A DNA stretch of 64,000 bases, from contig CAVXGU010000003.1 of assembly GCA_963761615.1 (NCBI GenBank), forward strand, positions 1,860,001 to 1,924,000, given 5' to 3'. Below, piece by piece: positions 36,883 through 46,931 of this stretch. The DNA comes from CAVXGU01 sp963761615 (GTDB lineage Bacteria > Acidobacteriota > Vicinamibacteria > Vicinamibacterales > CAVVIG01). Each line of letters starts with the position of its first letter. Within the stretch, counting starts at the first letter, position 1. The position numbers were made by a program, and so were the translations under genes. The notes under the pieces were generated by a model. The model was given only the letters and a program-made list of their open reading frames with translations, made no database searches and had not been told where the DNA came from.

Positions 36883-39516
36883 ATGCGCCCGCGCAGGCTG
36901 CTGGGGCTCGCGGCGCGGCTCGTGCCCCGCGACATTCGTGCGGAGTGGTTCCGGGAGTGGGATGCGGAGATGCAGCATGCCGAGCAAGAAGGGCGCGCAC
37001 TGGGCGTTCCGACGAGAGGGCTGCTGCGCCGCCGCTCGCTCGGCGCCCTCGTTCACGCCGCGTGGCTCCGATGGGACCGATGGAGGGTCGAGATGCTGTG
37101 GTACGACGTCAAGAACGCCGCGAAGGGGTTGATGCGGCGGCGAGGATTCGTCGCGGCGAGCGTGCTCGCGCTGGCGCTCGGCATTGGCGCCAACGCGACA
37201 ATCTTCGCCGCCGTCGAGGCGGTGCTGCTGCGGCCGCTCCCGTTCTCCAGGCCGGACGAGATCGTCCAGATCGTGTCGCTCAGCGAGGGCCTCGACACGG
37301 CGTCGCCGCCGGACTTCGTCGACTGGCGTCGCGACACGACGGCGTTCACGGAAATGGCCGGCTTCTACACCACCACGAGCGCGTGGAGCGGTCACGGACT
37401 GGCGGAACAGATCCCGAAGGCCTACGTGACCGGGGGCTTCTTCGGCGTGCTCGGCGTGCCCGCGCTGTACGGCCGCACGCTGAGTACAGACGACGACCCG
37501 GTCGGTTCCCCGAACGTCGTCGTGTTGTCCCACGACCTGTGGATGCGCCGGTTCGGCGGGGATCCGACGGTCGTGGGGCAGACCATGACCCTCGACGGGG
37601 CGCCGTCTCGCATCGTCGGCATCATGCCGGCCAGTGTTTCCTATCCGTTCCAGTCCGAGATCTGGGCGCCGCTGCGCTTCACCGCCGAGACGCTCGCGAC
37701 TCAGCGCGGCGCCCACTTCCTGACCGTGATCGCGAGGCGGAAGCCCAGCGTGACCCTCCGCGCGGCGCAGGCCGCCATGGACCAGGAGACGGCGCGACTG
37801 GCGGCGGCGCACCCGGAACAGGACGGCAAGACCCGCGCGGCCGTGCGGCCGCTCGATGATGGGCTGGTCGGCGGCGTCCGGCCGTCGCTGCTCCTGCTGC
37901 TCGGCGCCGTCGGCTGCCTGCTGCTCGTCGTGTGCGTCAACGTGGGCGGCCTGATGCTGACGCGATCGCTGGGCCGCAGTCGCGAATTCGCAGTGCGGAC
38001 GGCGCTCGGCGCCGGGCGGAGCCGATTGATCACGCTGGTCACCGCCGAGAGCGCCCTGCTGGCACTGGCCGGCGCCGCCGCCGGCCTGGCGGTGGCTGGA
38101 TGGGCGACCGGGACGCTCGCCGCGTCGGCGCCGGACCTCGGCATTCCATTTCTCGACCAGGCGCGCATCGATGGCGCCGTGGTGGTGTTCACATTACTCG
38201 TCGCCTCGGCATCCGCCGTGTTCTTCGGCGGCCTGCCCGCCGTGCTCGCCTCGGGACGTCTCGACGTGGCCCGGCGCATCCACGAAGGCGGCGGTACGGC
38301 CACCGGCGCGCCGCGGCGCCAGCGCCTCCGCCGCATGCTCGTGGCGGCGGAGGCCGCACTGGCCGTGGTGCTCCTCGTCGGGGCGGGTCTCTTGGCCAGG
38401 AGCCTGATGCGGCTGGTGTCGACCGACCTGGGATTCGACGCGAGCCGCGTCGGGACGTTCAGCGTCTCGCTGTCGGGCACGCGCTACAAGACGCCGCCGA
38501 CGCGGATTCCGCTGGTCGAAGGCATTCTGGATGGCCTTCGGGCCCGGCCGGACGTCGACGCCGCGGCGGCGATCTCCGGCCTTCCGCTGACGGGCTTCGG
38601 CTACAGCATCTCGATGGCGACGCTCGACGGGCGGACGCTGGAGCACGACGAACAAGTCCAGCGCTCCGTTCAGATTCGCGTCGTGACGCCCGACTACTTC
38701 AGGACGATGGGCGTGCCCGTCGTGCGTGGCAGACCGATTACGGACGCCGATCGGCCCGGCGCCGAAGAAGCGGTCGTGGTCAACGAGACCGCCGCCAGGA
38801 GGCTCTGGCCCGACCAGGATCCGCTGGGCCATCGCATGACGCTCGGCACGCGCCTCGGCGTCGGCGGCCCACCTGCCGGGGGCACCGTCGTCGGCGTGGT
38901 GGGCGACGTCCGGGACTACGGGGCGGACTCCACGGTGCGGCCGACCGTGTATCAGTCCTACGCGCAGTTCCCCGTGGACTCCCTTTCGTTCGCCGTCAAG
39001 GGCCGCCGGTCCGCGACCGCGTTCATCGCGCCGGCGCGCAGGCTGCTGGCGGATCTCGATCCCGACCTCCCGATGTTCAACGTCCGGACCATGGACGAGC
39101 TGGCGTCGAGGGCCGTGGCGGAGCGGCGTCTGTACACCCTGCTCGTCGGGCTGTTCGCCGTCGCGGCGATCCTGCTGGTGGCCGTGGGGATGTACGGGCT
39201 GATCGCCGAGGTCGTGTCCCAGCGGACGCGGGAGATCGCCATCCGTCTGGCGCTCGGCTCCGCACGGCGCCAGGTCGTCGGTCTCGTCGCGTTGGAGACC
39301 GGGCGCGTCGCGGTGCTGGGGCTGGTCGCCGGGCTCGCGCTCGCGGCCGTCGCCAGCCGCCTGGTGGCGGGCCTGCTCTTCGGCGTGACGGCCACGGACG
39401 TCCCGACCTACCTTGGCGTGGCGGTCGGCGTGCTGGCGGTGTCGGTGATGGCGGTGTTGATCCCGGCGTGGCGCGCGGCGCGTATCGATCCCGCCCGCAC
39501 GCTGCGCAGCGATTAG
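36883..39516 (+). CDS. ADOP-type MacB-like permease, second
   Basis: 877 aa. It has a different N-terminal segment (RRLLGLAARLVPRDIRAEWFREWDAEMQHAEQEG) before the MacB-like core: RRRGFVAASVLALALGIGANATIFAAVEAVLLRPLPF, a central helix set with LLLLGAVGCLLLVVCVNVGGLMLTRSLGRSREFAVRTALGA, and a C-terminal FtsX domain ending IPAWRAARIDPARTLRSD. Paired with the PadR gene immediately upstream. Substrate unknown. Confidence 0.92.
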   Translation: MRPRRLLGLAARLVPRDIRAEWFREWDAEMQHAEQEGRALGVPTRGLLRRRSLGALVHAAWLRWDRWRVEMLWYDVKNAAKGLMRRRGFVAASVLALALGIGANATIFAAVEAVLLRPLPFSRPDEIVQIVSLSEGLDTASPPDFVDWRRDTTAFTEMAGFYTTTSAWSGHGLAEQIPKAYVTGGFFGVLGVPALYGRTLSTDDDPVGSPNVVVLSHDLWMRRFGGDPTVVGQTMTLDGAPSRIVGIMPASVSYPFQSEIWAPLRFTAETLATQRGAHFLTVIARRKPSVTLRAAQAAMDQETARLAAAHPEQDGKTRAAVRPLDDGLVGGVRPSLLLLLGAVGCLLLVVCVNVGGLMLTRSLGRSREFAVRTALGAGRSRLITLVTAESALLALAGAAAGLAVAGWATGTLAASAPDLGIPFLDQARIDGAVVVFTLLVASASAVFFGGLPAVLASGRLDVARRIHEGGGTATGAPRRQRLRRMLVAAEAALAVVLLVGAGLLARSLMRLVSTDLGFDASRVGTFSVSLSGTRYKTPPTRIPLVEGILDGLRARPDVDAAAAISGLPLTGFGYSISMATLDGRTLEHDEQVQRSVQIRVVTPDYFRTMGVPVVRGRPITDADRPGAEEAVVVNETAARRLWPDQDPLGHRMTLGTRLGVGGPPAGGTVVGVVGDVRDYGADSTVRPTVYQSYAQFPVDSLSFAVKGRRSATAFIAPARRLLADLDPDLPMFNVRTMDELASRAVAERRLYTLLVGLFAVAAILLVAVGMYGLIAEVVSQRTREIAIRLALGSARRQVVGLVALETGRVAVLGLVAGLALAAVASRLVAGLLFGVTATDVPTYLGVAVGVLAVSVMAVLIPAWRAARIDPARTLRSD

Positions 39517-39539
39517 CGGCGCTTTCCGATTTGACGTAG

Positions 39540-39655
39540 CACCCGCCGTGCCGCGTGCCGTGTGCCGAGGGCCTGCGTGGTCCGGGTGAGGCACCCGGGC
39601 CCCAGGCGGACTCGGCACGAGCCAGGCACGAGGCACCAGGCACGAGGCACCTCGC
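39540..39655. repeat. Short GGCACGAG/GGCACC unit spacer
   Basis: Spacer between two convergent genes. It contains GTGCCGCGTGCCGTGTGCC near 39547 and then several copies of GGCACGAG and GGCACC between 39614 and 39652. No ORF of coding character. Similar units recur near 9.8 and 45.7 kb. Confidence 0.5.
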
Positions 39656-39705
39656 GCGACACCGAATCGAAAACTGCGCCAGCGGCGCGCCGGCTGGCGT
39701 CGCGG

Positions 39706-40514
39706 CTACGCGCGCTTCTCGGCCAGATACGAGAAGCGGGACAGGCGCCGTTCTGCGGACAGCTGGTGCACGCAGGCCAGGAACCGCTGGAGACCCTCGA
39801 AGTTCTCGGGGCCCTCTCGCGTCACGCAGCGCCTCGCGATGCCGCGCCGCGCGCGGCGTGCCAGCGCTCGGCGATGCGCTCCGAGCTCGCGGTGAGATCC
39901 GTGGCTTCCAGCACGGTGAAGCCCGCCTCGGCGATGAGGCGCTCGTTCTCGCCCGGCGGCACGAAGAGGTAGAAGCCGATGGAGCTTCGTGTCGCGATCT
40001 CCTCCCGCGACACCGGGCCGGTGATGACCATCGCGTCGGTGAAGATCATCCGGCCGCCCGGTCGCAGCAGGCGGTACCAGTCGGCGAGCACGTCGCGGCG
40101 GGTCGCGATGTGGCACATCGCGTCGTTCGAGAGCACCGCGTCGAAGGCGGCGTCGGGGAAGGGCAGGGGCCGGCTCGCGTCGGCGACGTGGAACGAGACG
40201 CGATCGCCGAGGCCCCGCGCCGCCGCGAGATCGGTCCCGTTGCGGACGCCGCTGTCGTTGATGTCGACGCCGGTGACCTGGCAGCCGCGCGCCGCCGCCA
40301 GGTAGATCGCGGGACCGCCCGAGCCGCTGCCGACTTCGAGCACCCGGGTTCCGGGGCTCACGCCCGCCTGGTCGGCGAACCGCATCCACTCGGGCGCGGT
40401 GACCCAGCTGCTCTGTCCGATGTCCTCGCCGAACGCTTCGTGACGAACCGCCGTCTCTGCCTGGCTGCCGAAGTCTCCGTAGACGTTGTTGTACAGATCG
40501 ATCGACTCGGACAC
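39706..40514 (-). CDS. SAM-dependent methyltransferase, frameshifted
   Basis: Class I methyltransferase: VLEVGSGSGGPAIYLAAARGCQVTGVDI, FHVADASRPLPFPDAAFDAVLSNDAMCHI, and WYRLLRPGGRMIFTDAMV. The first frame runs from the GTG at 40514 to a stop at 39822 (230 aa). A second frame supplies the C-terminal tail ENFEGLQRFLACVHQLSAERRLSRF ending at 39706, which reads as a natural continuation. The shift between 39822 and 39860 fits one missing base (or two extra). It starts 1 nt after the STAS gene. The methyl acceptor is unknown; the fold resembles small-molecule (amine) methyltransferases. Confidence 0.78.
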
Positions 40515-40515
40515 C

Positions 40516-40858
40516 CTACGGGATCCTCGCGTCGACTTCTCCGCACGCCTCGAACATCGTCAGAAGGTTCGTCACGCTGAAGAGATCGTAGATGCGCTTG
40601 CTGAGGTTGATGACGCGCAACTGGCTGCCCGCGGCCTTGGCCGAGACGTACAGGCCCACGATCGTGCCGAGGCCCATGCTGTCCATGAAGGACACGTCGG
40701 TGAGATTCGAGCACGATCTTCTCGGAGCCGGGGATGAGCGGCTTGACCTGCTCGCGCAGGTACTCCGAGACCTTGGAGTTGAGCTGGCCGGCGCAGCGGA
40801 CCGTCTTCACCGGCCCGTCGGCCTCGATCTGCAGCGTCAGCGGGAGCTTGTCGGTCAT
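40516..40858 (-). CDS. STAS-domain (anti-anti-sigma-like) protein, frameshifted
   Basis: The ATG at 40858 begins LTLQIEADGPVKTVRCAGQLNSKVSEYLREQVKPLIPGSEKIVLE, the N-terminal half of a STAS domain. The continuation LTDVSFMDSMGLGTIVGLYVSA (with the Asp-Ser phosphorylation site typical of SpoIIAA-like proteins), then LRVINLSKRIYDLFSVTNLL, is in another frame and ends at 40516. The shift at about 40703-40711 fits one extra base. Intact length would be about 113 aa. It is co-directional with the ActD gene 33 nt upstream. Confidence 0.78.
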
Positions 40859-40891
40859 GGTGCCCTTCCTCTCCCCGCGCGACGTGCGGGA

Positions 40892-41395
40892 CTAGATGGT
40901 CTGGATCGTCGTCTCCCCGCTGGCGAGGAGGACTTCCTCGATCCTGGCGCGGACGCTCTCGGCGGGGCGCTCCACGCTCACGAGGATCTTGCCCGCTGTC
41001 ACCGCGGGGTCGTACGCGCTCGCCGCGCCGAGCCCGAGTCTGGCCGTGATGAACAGCGTCACGACGGTCGCCAGGACTCCACCGAGCATGGTGAGCTCGA
41101 ACATCACGATGAGGTTCGTCCACCACGATACCACCGGCATGTTCGACGTCACGAGCGGCCAGGCCTTCTGCGTGAACGAGGTGAGCCAGGTCCCGAAGAT
41201 CAGGCCCAGCAGTCCGCCGCCGGCGGCGATCCGGTAGAGCCAGGTCGCCGCGTGACGGTGACTGAACGGGTACTCCTCGATGGGTTCCGACGAGATGACG
41301 GTGATCGTCTCGTCGGCCACGCCCGCCTGGTGCAGTCCGTCGATGGCCCGCTGCACCTCCTTGGGCTCGCTGTAGAGCGCGTAGACGGCTTTCAT
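40892..41395 (-). CDS. actD: Alternative complex III subunit ActD
   Basis: 167 aa. AVYALYSEPKEVQRAIDGLHQAGVADETITVISSEP is the DUF3341/ActD N-terminal domain, and two membrane helices follow (IAAGGGLLGLIFGTWLTSF and LTMLGGVLATVVTLFITARLG). ActD is a small membrane subunit of the quinol:acceptor oxidoreductase. The ATG overlaps the ActC stop by 4 nt (ATGA). Confidence 0.92.
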   Translation of the reverse strand: MKAVYALYSEPKEVQRAIDGLHQAGVADETITVISSEPIEEYPFSHRHAATWLYRIAAGGGLLGLIFGTWLTSFTQKAWPLVTSNMPVVSWWTNLIVMFELTMLGGVLATVVTLFITARLGLGAASAYDPAVTAGKILVSVERPAESVRARIEEVLLASGETTIQTI

Positions 41396-42744
41396 GGCCG
41401 GGTTCTCCAGAGGGGCGTCTCGGCCACTTCCTCCGGCGTCGAGAGGAAGGGATGCTGGCCCACCTTGAGCTCCCAGATCGAGATGATGGGCACCAGCTTC
41501 GAGAACAGGGCGTAGAGCAGGATCATCGCCGCGAAGGTCGCGACCAGGATGACGATCTCGACCGGCTGCGGCGTGTAGTGGCCGTACGTGTAGGGCAGAT
41601 ACTTGTGCGACAGCGCCGGGACGACGATCAGGAACCGCTCGAGCCACATGCCGACGACGACACCGCAGGAGGCGATCACGCAGCCGGTGATCGTGCGCGT
41701 CTTCCTGAAGGACAGGATGCACAGCGGCAGGACGAAGTTGCACACGATCATCGTCCAGTAGAGCGGCGCGTAGGATCGGGCCTGCGTCGCCCAGAACACC
41801 GCCATCTCGCTCGGATCGTTGCCGTACCAGGTGGTCAGGCGTTCGGCGAAGACGAAGTAGCCCCAGAGCAGGCTCATCATCAGCAGCAGCTTGCCGAGGT
41901 TCTGGAAGTGCACCGGATGCAGGTACTCCTCCAGGTGCAGGAACTTCCGCAGCCCCGCCATCGCGATGATGAGCGCCGCGATGCCGCTGAAGATCGCGCC
42001 AGCGACGAAATAGGGTCCGAAGATGGTCGAGTGCCACATGGGCACCGGGGCCATCGAGAAGTCGAAGGCCACGATCGTGTGCACGGACACGGCGACCGGG
42101 ACGATCGCGATCGCCATGATCTGCATCGCCTGCTCCAGGCGGTGCCACTGCTTCGTCGTGCCCTGCCACCGCAGCGCCAGCACGCCGTACACCTTCTTGC
42201 GCCAGCCGGTGGTCTGGTCCCGCACGAGCGCGAAGTCCGGGATCATCGGGAGGAACAGGAAGAGCAGGCTGCCCGTGAGATAGGTCGTGATCGCGAAGAA
42301 GTCCCAGACGAGTGGCGACCGGAAGTTCGGCCAGATCTGGCGCTCGCTCGGATACGGCAGCAGCCAGAAGAAGAGCCAGGGGCGCCCGAGATGGATGATC
42401 GGGAACGTGGCGCCGATCATCAGCGCGAAGGCCGTGATCACCTCCGCGCACCGCGTCACGGGGCGGCGCCAGCCGGCGTTCACGAGCCGGAGGATGGCCG
42501 AGATGAGCGTGCCGGCGTGGCTGATGCCGATCCAGAACACGAAGTTGACGATGTAGAAGCCCCAGAAGACGGGCATCCGATCGCCGGACTGGCCGAAGCC
42601 GGTCGTGGCCTGGAACAGGAAGGCAAAGGCGCCGACGGCGACGATGCCGGCCAGGAACACGACCAGCAGCCAGAACCGCCACGTCGTGTGGAGGAGCGGA
42701 TGGAGCAGATCGTCTGTCAGGCGCTTGGCGACGGTCGCGTTCAT
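41392..42744 (-). CDS. actC: Alternative complex III quinol-site subunit ActC (NrfD family)
   Basis: 450 aa with about ten membrane helices. FWGFYIVNFVFWIGISHAGTLISAILRLVNAGWRRPVTRCAEVIT, FPIIHLGRPWLFFWLLPYP, and PLVWDFFAITTYLTGSLLFL are typical NrfD/PsrC-family helices. This subunit is expected to bind menaquinol. The ATG at 42744 overlaps the stop of the Fe-S gene by 4 nt; a longer open frame upstream is rejected. No second NrfD-like gene (ActF) is found in the operon. Confidence 0.95.
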   Translation of the reverse strand: MNATVAKRLTDDLLHPLLHTTWRFWLLVVFLAGIVAVGAFAFLFQATTGFGQSGDRMPVFWGFYIVNFVFWIGISHAGTLISAILRLVNAGWRRPVTRCAEVITAFALMIGATFPIIHLGRPWLFFWLLPYPSERQIWPNFRSPLVWDFFAITTYLTGSLLFLFLPMIPDFALVRDQTTGWRKKVYGVLALRWQGTTKQWHRLEQAMQIMAIAIVPVAVSVHTIVAFDFSMAPVPMWHSTIFGPYFVAGAIFSGIAALIIAMAGLRKFLHLEEYLHPVHFQNLGKLLLMMSLLWGYFVFAERLTTWYGNDPSEMAVFWATQARSYAPLYWTMIVCNFVLPLCILSFRKTRTITGCVIASCGVVVGMWLERFLIVVPALSHKYLPYTYGHYTPQPVEIVILVATFAAMILLYALFSKLVPIISIWELKVGQHPFLSTPEEVAETPLWRTRP

Positions 42745-43433
42745 GCCTGCGTCTCGCGCGCGAGGTAGGTCACCTTGGGGAGCGTGCCGACGTCCTCGAG
42801 CAGCTTGGATCCGCGCGTCGATCGCGACAGGCGCGAGACCTCGCTCTCCGGATCGTTGAGGTCGCCGAAGACCAGGGCCCTGGCGGAGCAGGACTGCACG
42901 CACGCGGGCTTGATCTCGCCGTCAGCCAGCTGGCGCTTGTCGGACTCCGCCTGGATCTCGGCGGCGTTGATGCGCTGGATGCAGAACGTGCACTTCTCCA
43001 TCACGCCGACTTCGCGGACCGAGACGTCCGGGTTGAGCTGCAGATGGAGCGGCTTGTCCCACACCGGGTTGAAGAACTCGAAGAACCGGACCGTGTAGGG
43101 GCAGGCGTTGGCGCAGTAGCGCGTGCCGATGCACCGGTTGTAGACCTGCGCGTTCAGGCCCTCCTCGGTGTGGTGGCTCGCGTAGGTCGGACACACCGAC
43201 TCGCACGGCGCGGCGTCGCACTGCTGGCACATCACCGGGCGGTACTTCAGCCGGACGTCGGGGAACTCGCCTTCCCAGTAGCTCTCGACGCGGATCCAGT
43301 GCATCGCCCGGCCCCTGGCGGCTTCGTGATCGCCGACGGTCGGGATGTTGTTCTCGGCGTGGCACGCCGTGACGCACGCGCCGCAGCCCGTGCACCGGTC
43401 GAGATCCGCCGCCATTCCCCAGCGATGTGGCAT
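42741..43433 (-). CDS. Alternative complex III Fe-S subunit (ActB2 part)
   Basis: 230 aa ferredoxin-type protein with four cysteine groups: CTGCGACVTACHAENNIP, CQQCDAAPCESVCP, CIGTRYCANACPY, and CTFCIQRIN...CVQSC. This matches the 4Fe-4S (NrfC-like) half of ActB, usually fused to the molybdopterin-like half; here it is a separate gene 9 nt downstream of it. AAGGA lies 6 nt before the ATG. It carries electrons from the quinol subunit to the cytochromes. Confidence 0.92.
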   Translation of the reverse strand: MPHRWGMAADLDRCTGCGACVTACHAENNIPTVGDHEAARGRAMHWIRVESYWEGEFPDVRLKYRPVMCQQCDAAPCESVCPTYASHHTEEGLNAQVYNRCIGTRYCANACPYTVRFFEFFNPVWDKPLHLQLNPDVSVREVGVMEKCTFCIQRINAAEIQAESDKRQLADGEIKPACVQSCSARALVFGDLNDPESEVSRLSRSTRGSKLLEDVGTLPKVTYLARETQA

Positions 43434-43442
43434 CTTTGGTCC

Positions 43443-45711
43443 TTACCGATGGTGATCGTCGTTCTCTTCGCTGAGCATGCCGGCGAACTGGATGAGGCTG
43501 CCGTCGGGGCCGCTCACGCGGGTGACCTTCACCCGGGTCGACGCCCACGCCACCGCGCCCGTCGCCACCTCCTCGACCGGCGCGAGGATGCTCAGCGGAT
43601 TCACCCCGCGCCGGGTCGCGACGCGGGTGAAGCTCGTGTGGCCCTGTCCCGCGGGGACCGCGACGGTGTCCGGCGCGATGCCCGGCGAGACGACCGCCGG
43701 CGCGCGAATCGCGCCCTGCGGCGACGCGACCTCGACGACGTCGCCGGGGCCGATGGCCAGGCGCGACGCCGTCTGCGGGTTGATCTCCACCCAGCTGCTC
43801 CACATCGCGGACGTCAGCGGATCGGGCATCTCCTGCATCCAGGGCAGGTGCGCCGTCGATCCGTCGAGGAACGTCGCCGACGAGTAGGGCAGGAAATAGA
43901 ACGGGTAGTCGCTCGGCTGGCCGTCGAACTGGGCGTCGGCATAGACGGCCGGCGCGGTGCCGGCTGGCAGCGCCCGCGCCGGCGGCGCGGGCATCTCGCC
44001 CCACCAGCCGCCCTGGCTCTGCGCCGTGCTCCAGGTCTGGTCGCCGCCGGGCAGCGCGGCGAAGGCCGCGTGCAGCAGCTCGTCGAAGGTCTGCCAGGGG
44101 AGCGCCGGCGCGATCGGCGTCTTCAAACGGCGGCTGATGTCGAGCAGGACGTCGGGCGTCGGGCGCGTGTTGAAGAGCGGCTTCATCGCGGGAGCCGCCA
44201 CGCTCGCGACCGCCATCGTGGTGCCCGATTCGGGCAGCGCGTCCGTCCACGCCTCGAGGAACGAGGAGTCCGGCAGCACGAGATCCGCGAGCGCCGTGGT
44301 CTCGTCGAGGAAGCTCGAGAAGCTCGCGATGTACGGCACCTTCTCGAACGCAGCCTGCAGCTTCCAGGCGGCCGGCGCGGTGAACACGGGGTTCGCCGCG
44401 TCGACGAGCAGGACGCGGACCGGCGAGGCCGCGCCGCCCGGGGAGGCGGTGAGGCTCGCGGCAAGGGCCGACAGCGCGCGCGCCGGCTGGTCGACGCCGG
44501 TCGGGGCGGTCAGACCGGGCGCGGCCGGAAGCCGCGGCGTGAAGCCGAGGCCGCCGGGCGCGTCGACGCCGCCGAGCAGCGCGGTGAGCGCGTTGGCGGC
44601 GAGCGCGTGAAACAGTCCGTTCGTGTACGCCAGCGGGGTTCCGCCGACGATGGCCGAGGCCGCCGGGGCGGCCGCGGCGAGCTCGCGCGCCAGGCGCTCG
44701 ATGCGCGCGGGCGAGACCCCCGTTCGCTGCGAGACCGCCTCCGGCGTGTAGTCGGTGAGGCCGCCGGACCATCCGTCGACGAGGGAGCCGGCCCGGCCCG
44801 CCGCGGACGCCGGACGCAGCCCCGCGGCGAGGATCACGTGGGCGAGGCCGAGGGCGAGCACGCCTTCGGTGCCCGGCTTGACCGGAATCCACTCGTCCGC
44901 GTTCGCGCCGGTCTGCGACATGCGCGACTCGACCTGCACGAACTTGCCCCGCACGCCGGGAACGCCCTGGCGCATCTCTCCGTAGCCCGCGTTCTGCGCG
45001 ACGGGGGAGTTCCAGGTGCCGAGGAAGTCGGCGCCGAACGAGAGGACGAACCGCGCCCGCTTCGAGATCGACCGTCGGCCGCTGTGGGCGGCCGAAGCTC
45101 AGATCGTTGGCCCGGCGCAGGACGTCGTCGCCGAAGATCTCGAAGGTGAGGGGCGGGGACGCGCCGTACCGCGCGAGGAACTCGGCGACGAGCGCGCGGC
45201 GATGGCTCTGCCCCGGCCGCGTCAGGAACGTGAGCGTGTGCTGGGCGCCGTCGGCGGCCAGCTCGTCGAGCTTCGACAGGAGCTCCGCGATCGCATCGTC
45301 CCAGGAAACCGGCTGGAACTGCCCGGAGCCGCGCGGGCCGGTGCGCTTCAGCGGCTGGCGGAGCCGATCGGGATGGTAGGTGACCTGGATGCTCGCCTGG
45401 CCGCGCGCGCACAGGCCGCCCTGGCTGATTGGATGCGCGGCGTTCCCTTCCAGCTTCTTCGCCACCGCCATCGTCATCACGCCGGCCTGGCTGTCCTTGG
45501 TGACGTCGACCTCCGCGGCCATCACGCGGGCCTGGACGCCGCAGCCCGCCTGGCAGATCGGGCAGACGCTGGGCTTCCAGTCGGCCACCCCCGGCGCGAT
45601 CTGGTCCGCCGGCAGGAAGCGGATCAAGGTGTGCTCGGGGTTGCCGCAGCTCGCCAGCCCGGCGCTGGCGCCGGTCACCGCCGTGAGCTTGATGAAAGTC
45701 CGGCGATCCAT
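43443..45711 (-). CDS. Alternative complex III molybdopterin-like subunit (ActB1 part), frameshifted
   Basis: About 755 aa if repaired. MDRRTFIKLTAVTGASAG carries a twin-arginine signal, followed by CPICQAGCGVQAR and GGLCARGQASIQ (a 4Fe-4S site). The first frame runs from 45711 to about 45060, then SFGADFLGTWNSPVAQNAGYGEMRQG and the rest (44.97-43.44 kb; 510 aa visible from an internal ATG) continue in another frame. The shift at about 45050-45065 fits one extra base. The rest matches the molybdopterin-oxidoreductase-like B1 domain, which in characterised ACIII lacks the Mo cofactor. GGAGGG precedes the ATG. Confidence 0.85.
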
Positions 45712-45721
45712 CAACGCCCTC

Positions 45722-45775
45722 CGCACCCGGCACGAGCACCCGGCACCCGGTGGCAGGCGCCCGGCACGATCCCGT
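45722..45775. repeat. Short CACCCGGCAC unit spacer
   Basis: The 67-nt gap between actA and actB1 is built from CACCCGGCACGAG, CACCCGGCACCCGG and CGCCCGGCACGA units, like the spacers at 9.8 and 39.6 kb, here inside an operon. Confidence 0.5.
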
Positions 45776-45778
45776 TCA

Positions 45779-46414
45779 TCAGTAGTGGCATGTCATGCAG
45801 TCGTTGGGCGCGTTGGTCTTGCGATGGCAGTCCACGCAGAAGCCCATCGTGTGGTCCACGACCCGCTGGGCCACGGTCATGTCCTTGACGTCGCCGTGGC
45901 AGGTGGCACAGTCGATCCCGGCCTGCAGGTGCGGCGGGTGGTTGAAGCGGACGTGCGCCGTCGCCGGCCAGCCGTATACCCGCTGCCAGGGGATGTCCTG
46001 CCCCTTGTCGCGCAGCGCCGTGATCTGCTTGATGAGCGGGCTGTCGGTCGCGATCGCCTCGTGGCAGATCATGCACGTCTCGACGCTCGGCAGGCCCGGC
46101 ACCGGCGCGGTCGTCACCGACTCGTGGCAGTAGTCGGTGCAGGTGAGCCCCTTCTCGATGTGGGTCTTGTGCGGAAACGGGATTGGCTGCTGCGGCACCG
46201 GACGGATCGAGAAGAACTCGCGGGTCGCCTCGCCGAACGAGCGCCGGGCGGGCGTGAAGACACCCAGCGAGGGTTGTGGGGCCTGTCCGACGACGGTTTC
46301 GGCCTGTGGCTGCCGCGTGTCGAGCAGGCTGCACGCGGCGGCGCCAGTGCTGGCGACGACCAGCGCCGCCAGCAGGCCCGTGCGTCCGAGCCGACGGAGA
46401 AGGGCGGTGATCAC
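45779..46414 (-). CDS. actA: Alternative complex III pentaheme cytochrome c ActA
   Basis: About 211 aa with five haem motifs: CTDYCH (x3 spacing), CMICH, CATCH, CVDCH and CMTCH. The N-terminus has a hydrophobic segment ending GAAACS, suggesting a lipid or membrane anchor, then a short linker (FPHKTHIEKGL). It is exposed in the periplasm and passes electrons to the monohaem cytochrome. The GTG at 46414 lies 5 nt after the actE stop; an ATG at 46459 inside actE is an alternative start. Confidence 0.92.
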   Translation of the reverse strand: MITALLRRLGRTGLLAALVVASTGAAACSLLDTRQPQAETVVGQAPQPSLGVFTPARRSFGEATREFFSIRPVPQQPIPFPHKTHIEKGLTCTDYCHESVTTAPVPGLPSVETCMICHEAIATDSPLIKQITALRDKGQDIPWQRVYGWPATAHVRFNHPPHLQAGIDCATCHGDVKDMTVAQRVVDHTMGFCVDCHRKTNAPNDCMTCHY

Positions 46415-46419
46415 CGGCG

Positions 46420-46830
46420 CTATTTGTGAAGGCTGCGGAGGTAGTTCACGATGCTCCACATCTGCTCGTCGGTCATCTTGCCCTTGAAGCCCTTCATGTC
46501 GAACTTGGGGCCGGCGCCGTTCTCGATGACCGCGAAGATCTCGCCGTCGCTGCTGCCGCGATCCCAGGTGCTGTCGGTCAGGTCCGAGGGATGCGTGCCC
46601 TTCGGCGCCATCGGGCCGTTGCCCTTGGCGTCGGCACCGTGGCAGAACTTGCAGTAGCGATCGAACGCGGTCTTGCCGGCGGCGATGGACGCGGGATTCG
46701 AGGGTACCGGGTTCTTCATCGCCCGCGCCTCGGCGCTGCCGCCGGGGTTCTGGGCCATCACGACCGTGCCGAGGCCGGTGAGGTAGATGAGTGCGAGTGC
46801 TGCGAGCAATCCGTTCAACAAGCGGCGCAT
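46420..46830 (-). CDS. actE: Alternative complex III monohaem cytochrome c ActE
   Basis: 136 aa. The signal anchor (LLNGLLAALALIYLTGLGTVVMAQ) is followed by one CKFCH haem site (FDRYCKFCHGADAKGNGPMAP) and a C-terminal MTDEQMWSIVNYLRSLHK helix typical of class I cytochromes. The ATG at 46830 has AAGGAGG 11 nt upstream, favoured over a longer frame. It is the first gene of the operon, after a candidate promoter at 46932-46961. Confidence 0.9.
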   Translation of the reverse strand: MRRLLNGLLAALALIYLTGLGTVVMAQNPGGSAEARAMKNPVPSNPASIAAGKTAFDRYCKFCHGADAKGNGPMAPKGTHPSDLTDSTWDRGSSDGEIFAVIENGAGPKFDMKGFKGKMTDEQMWSIVNYLRSLHK

Positions 46831-46931
46831 GACTTCCGCGTCCTCCTTCGTGCGTGCTTCGCGACCATGGGCGATGGATCTGCCGATTGAGGGGCCGTAC
46901 ATCCAGCTACCGGGGGGCCCAGCGGCGGCAG

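Noticed and set aside
41396..42682. Extended ActD frame upstream of 41395
   Set aside because: It lies inside actC in another frame, and the ATG at 41395 overlaps the ActC stop as expected in this operon.
42745..42903. N-terminal extension of ActC upstream of 42744
   Set aside because: It overlaps the Fe-S gene in another frame and has no helix. The ATGA overlap at 42744 marks the start.
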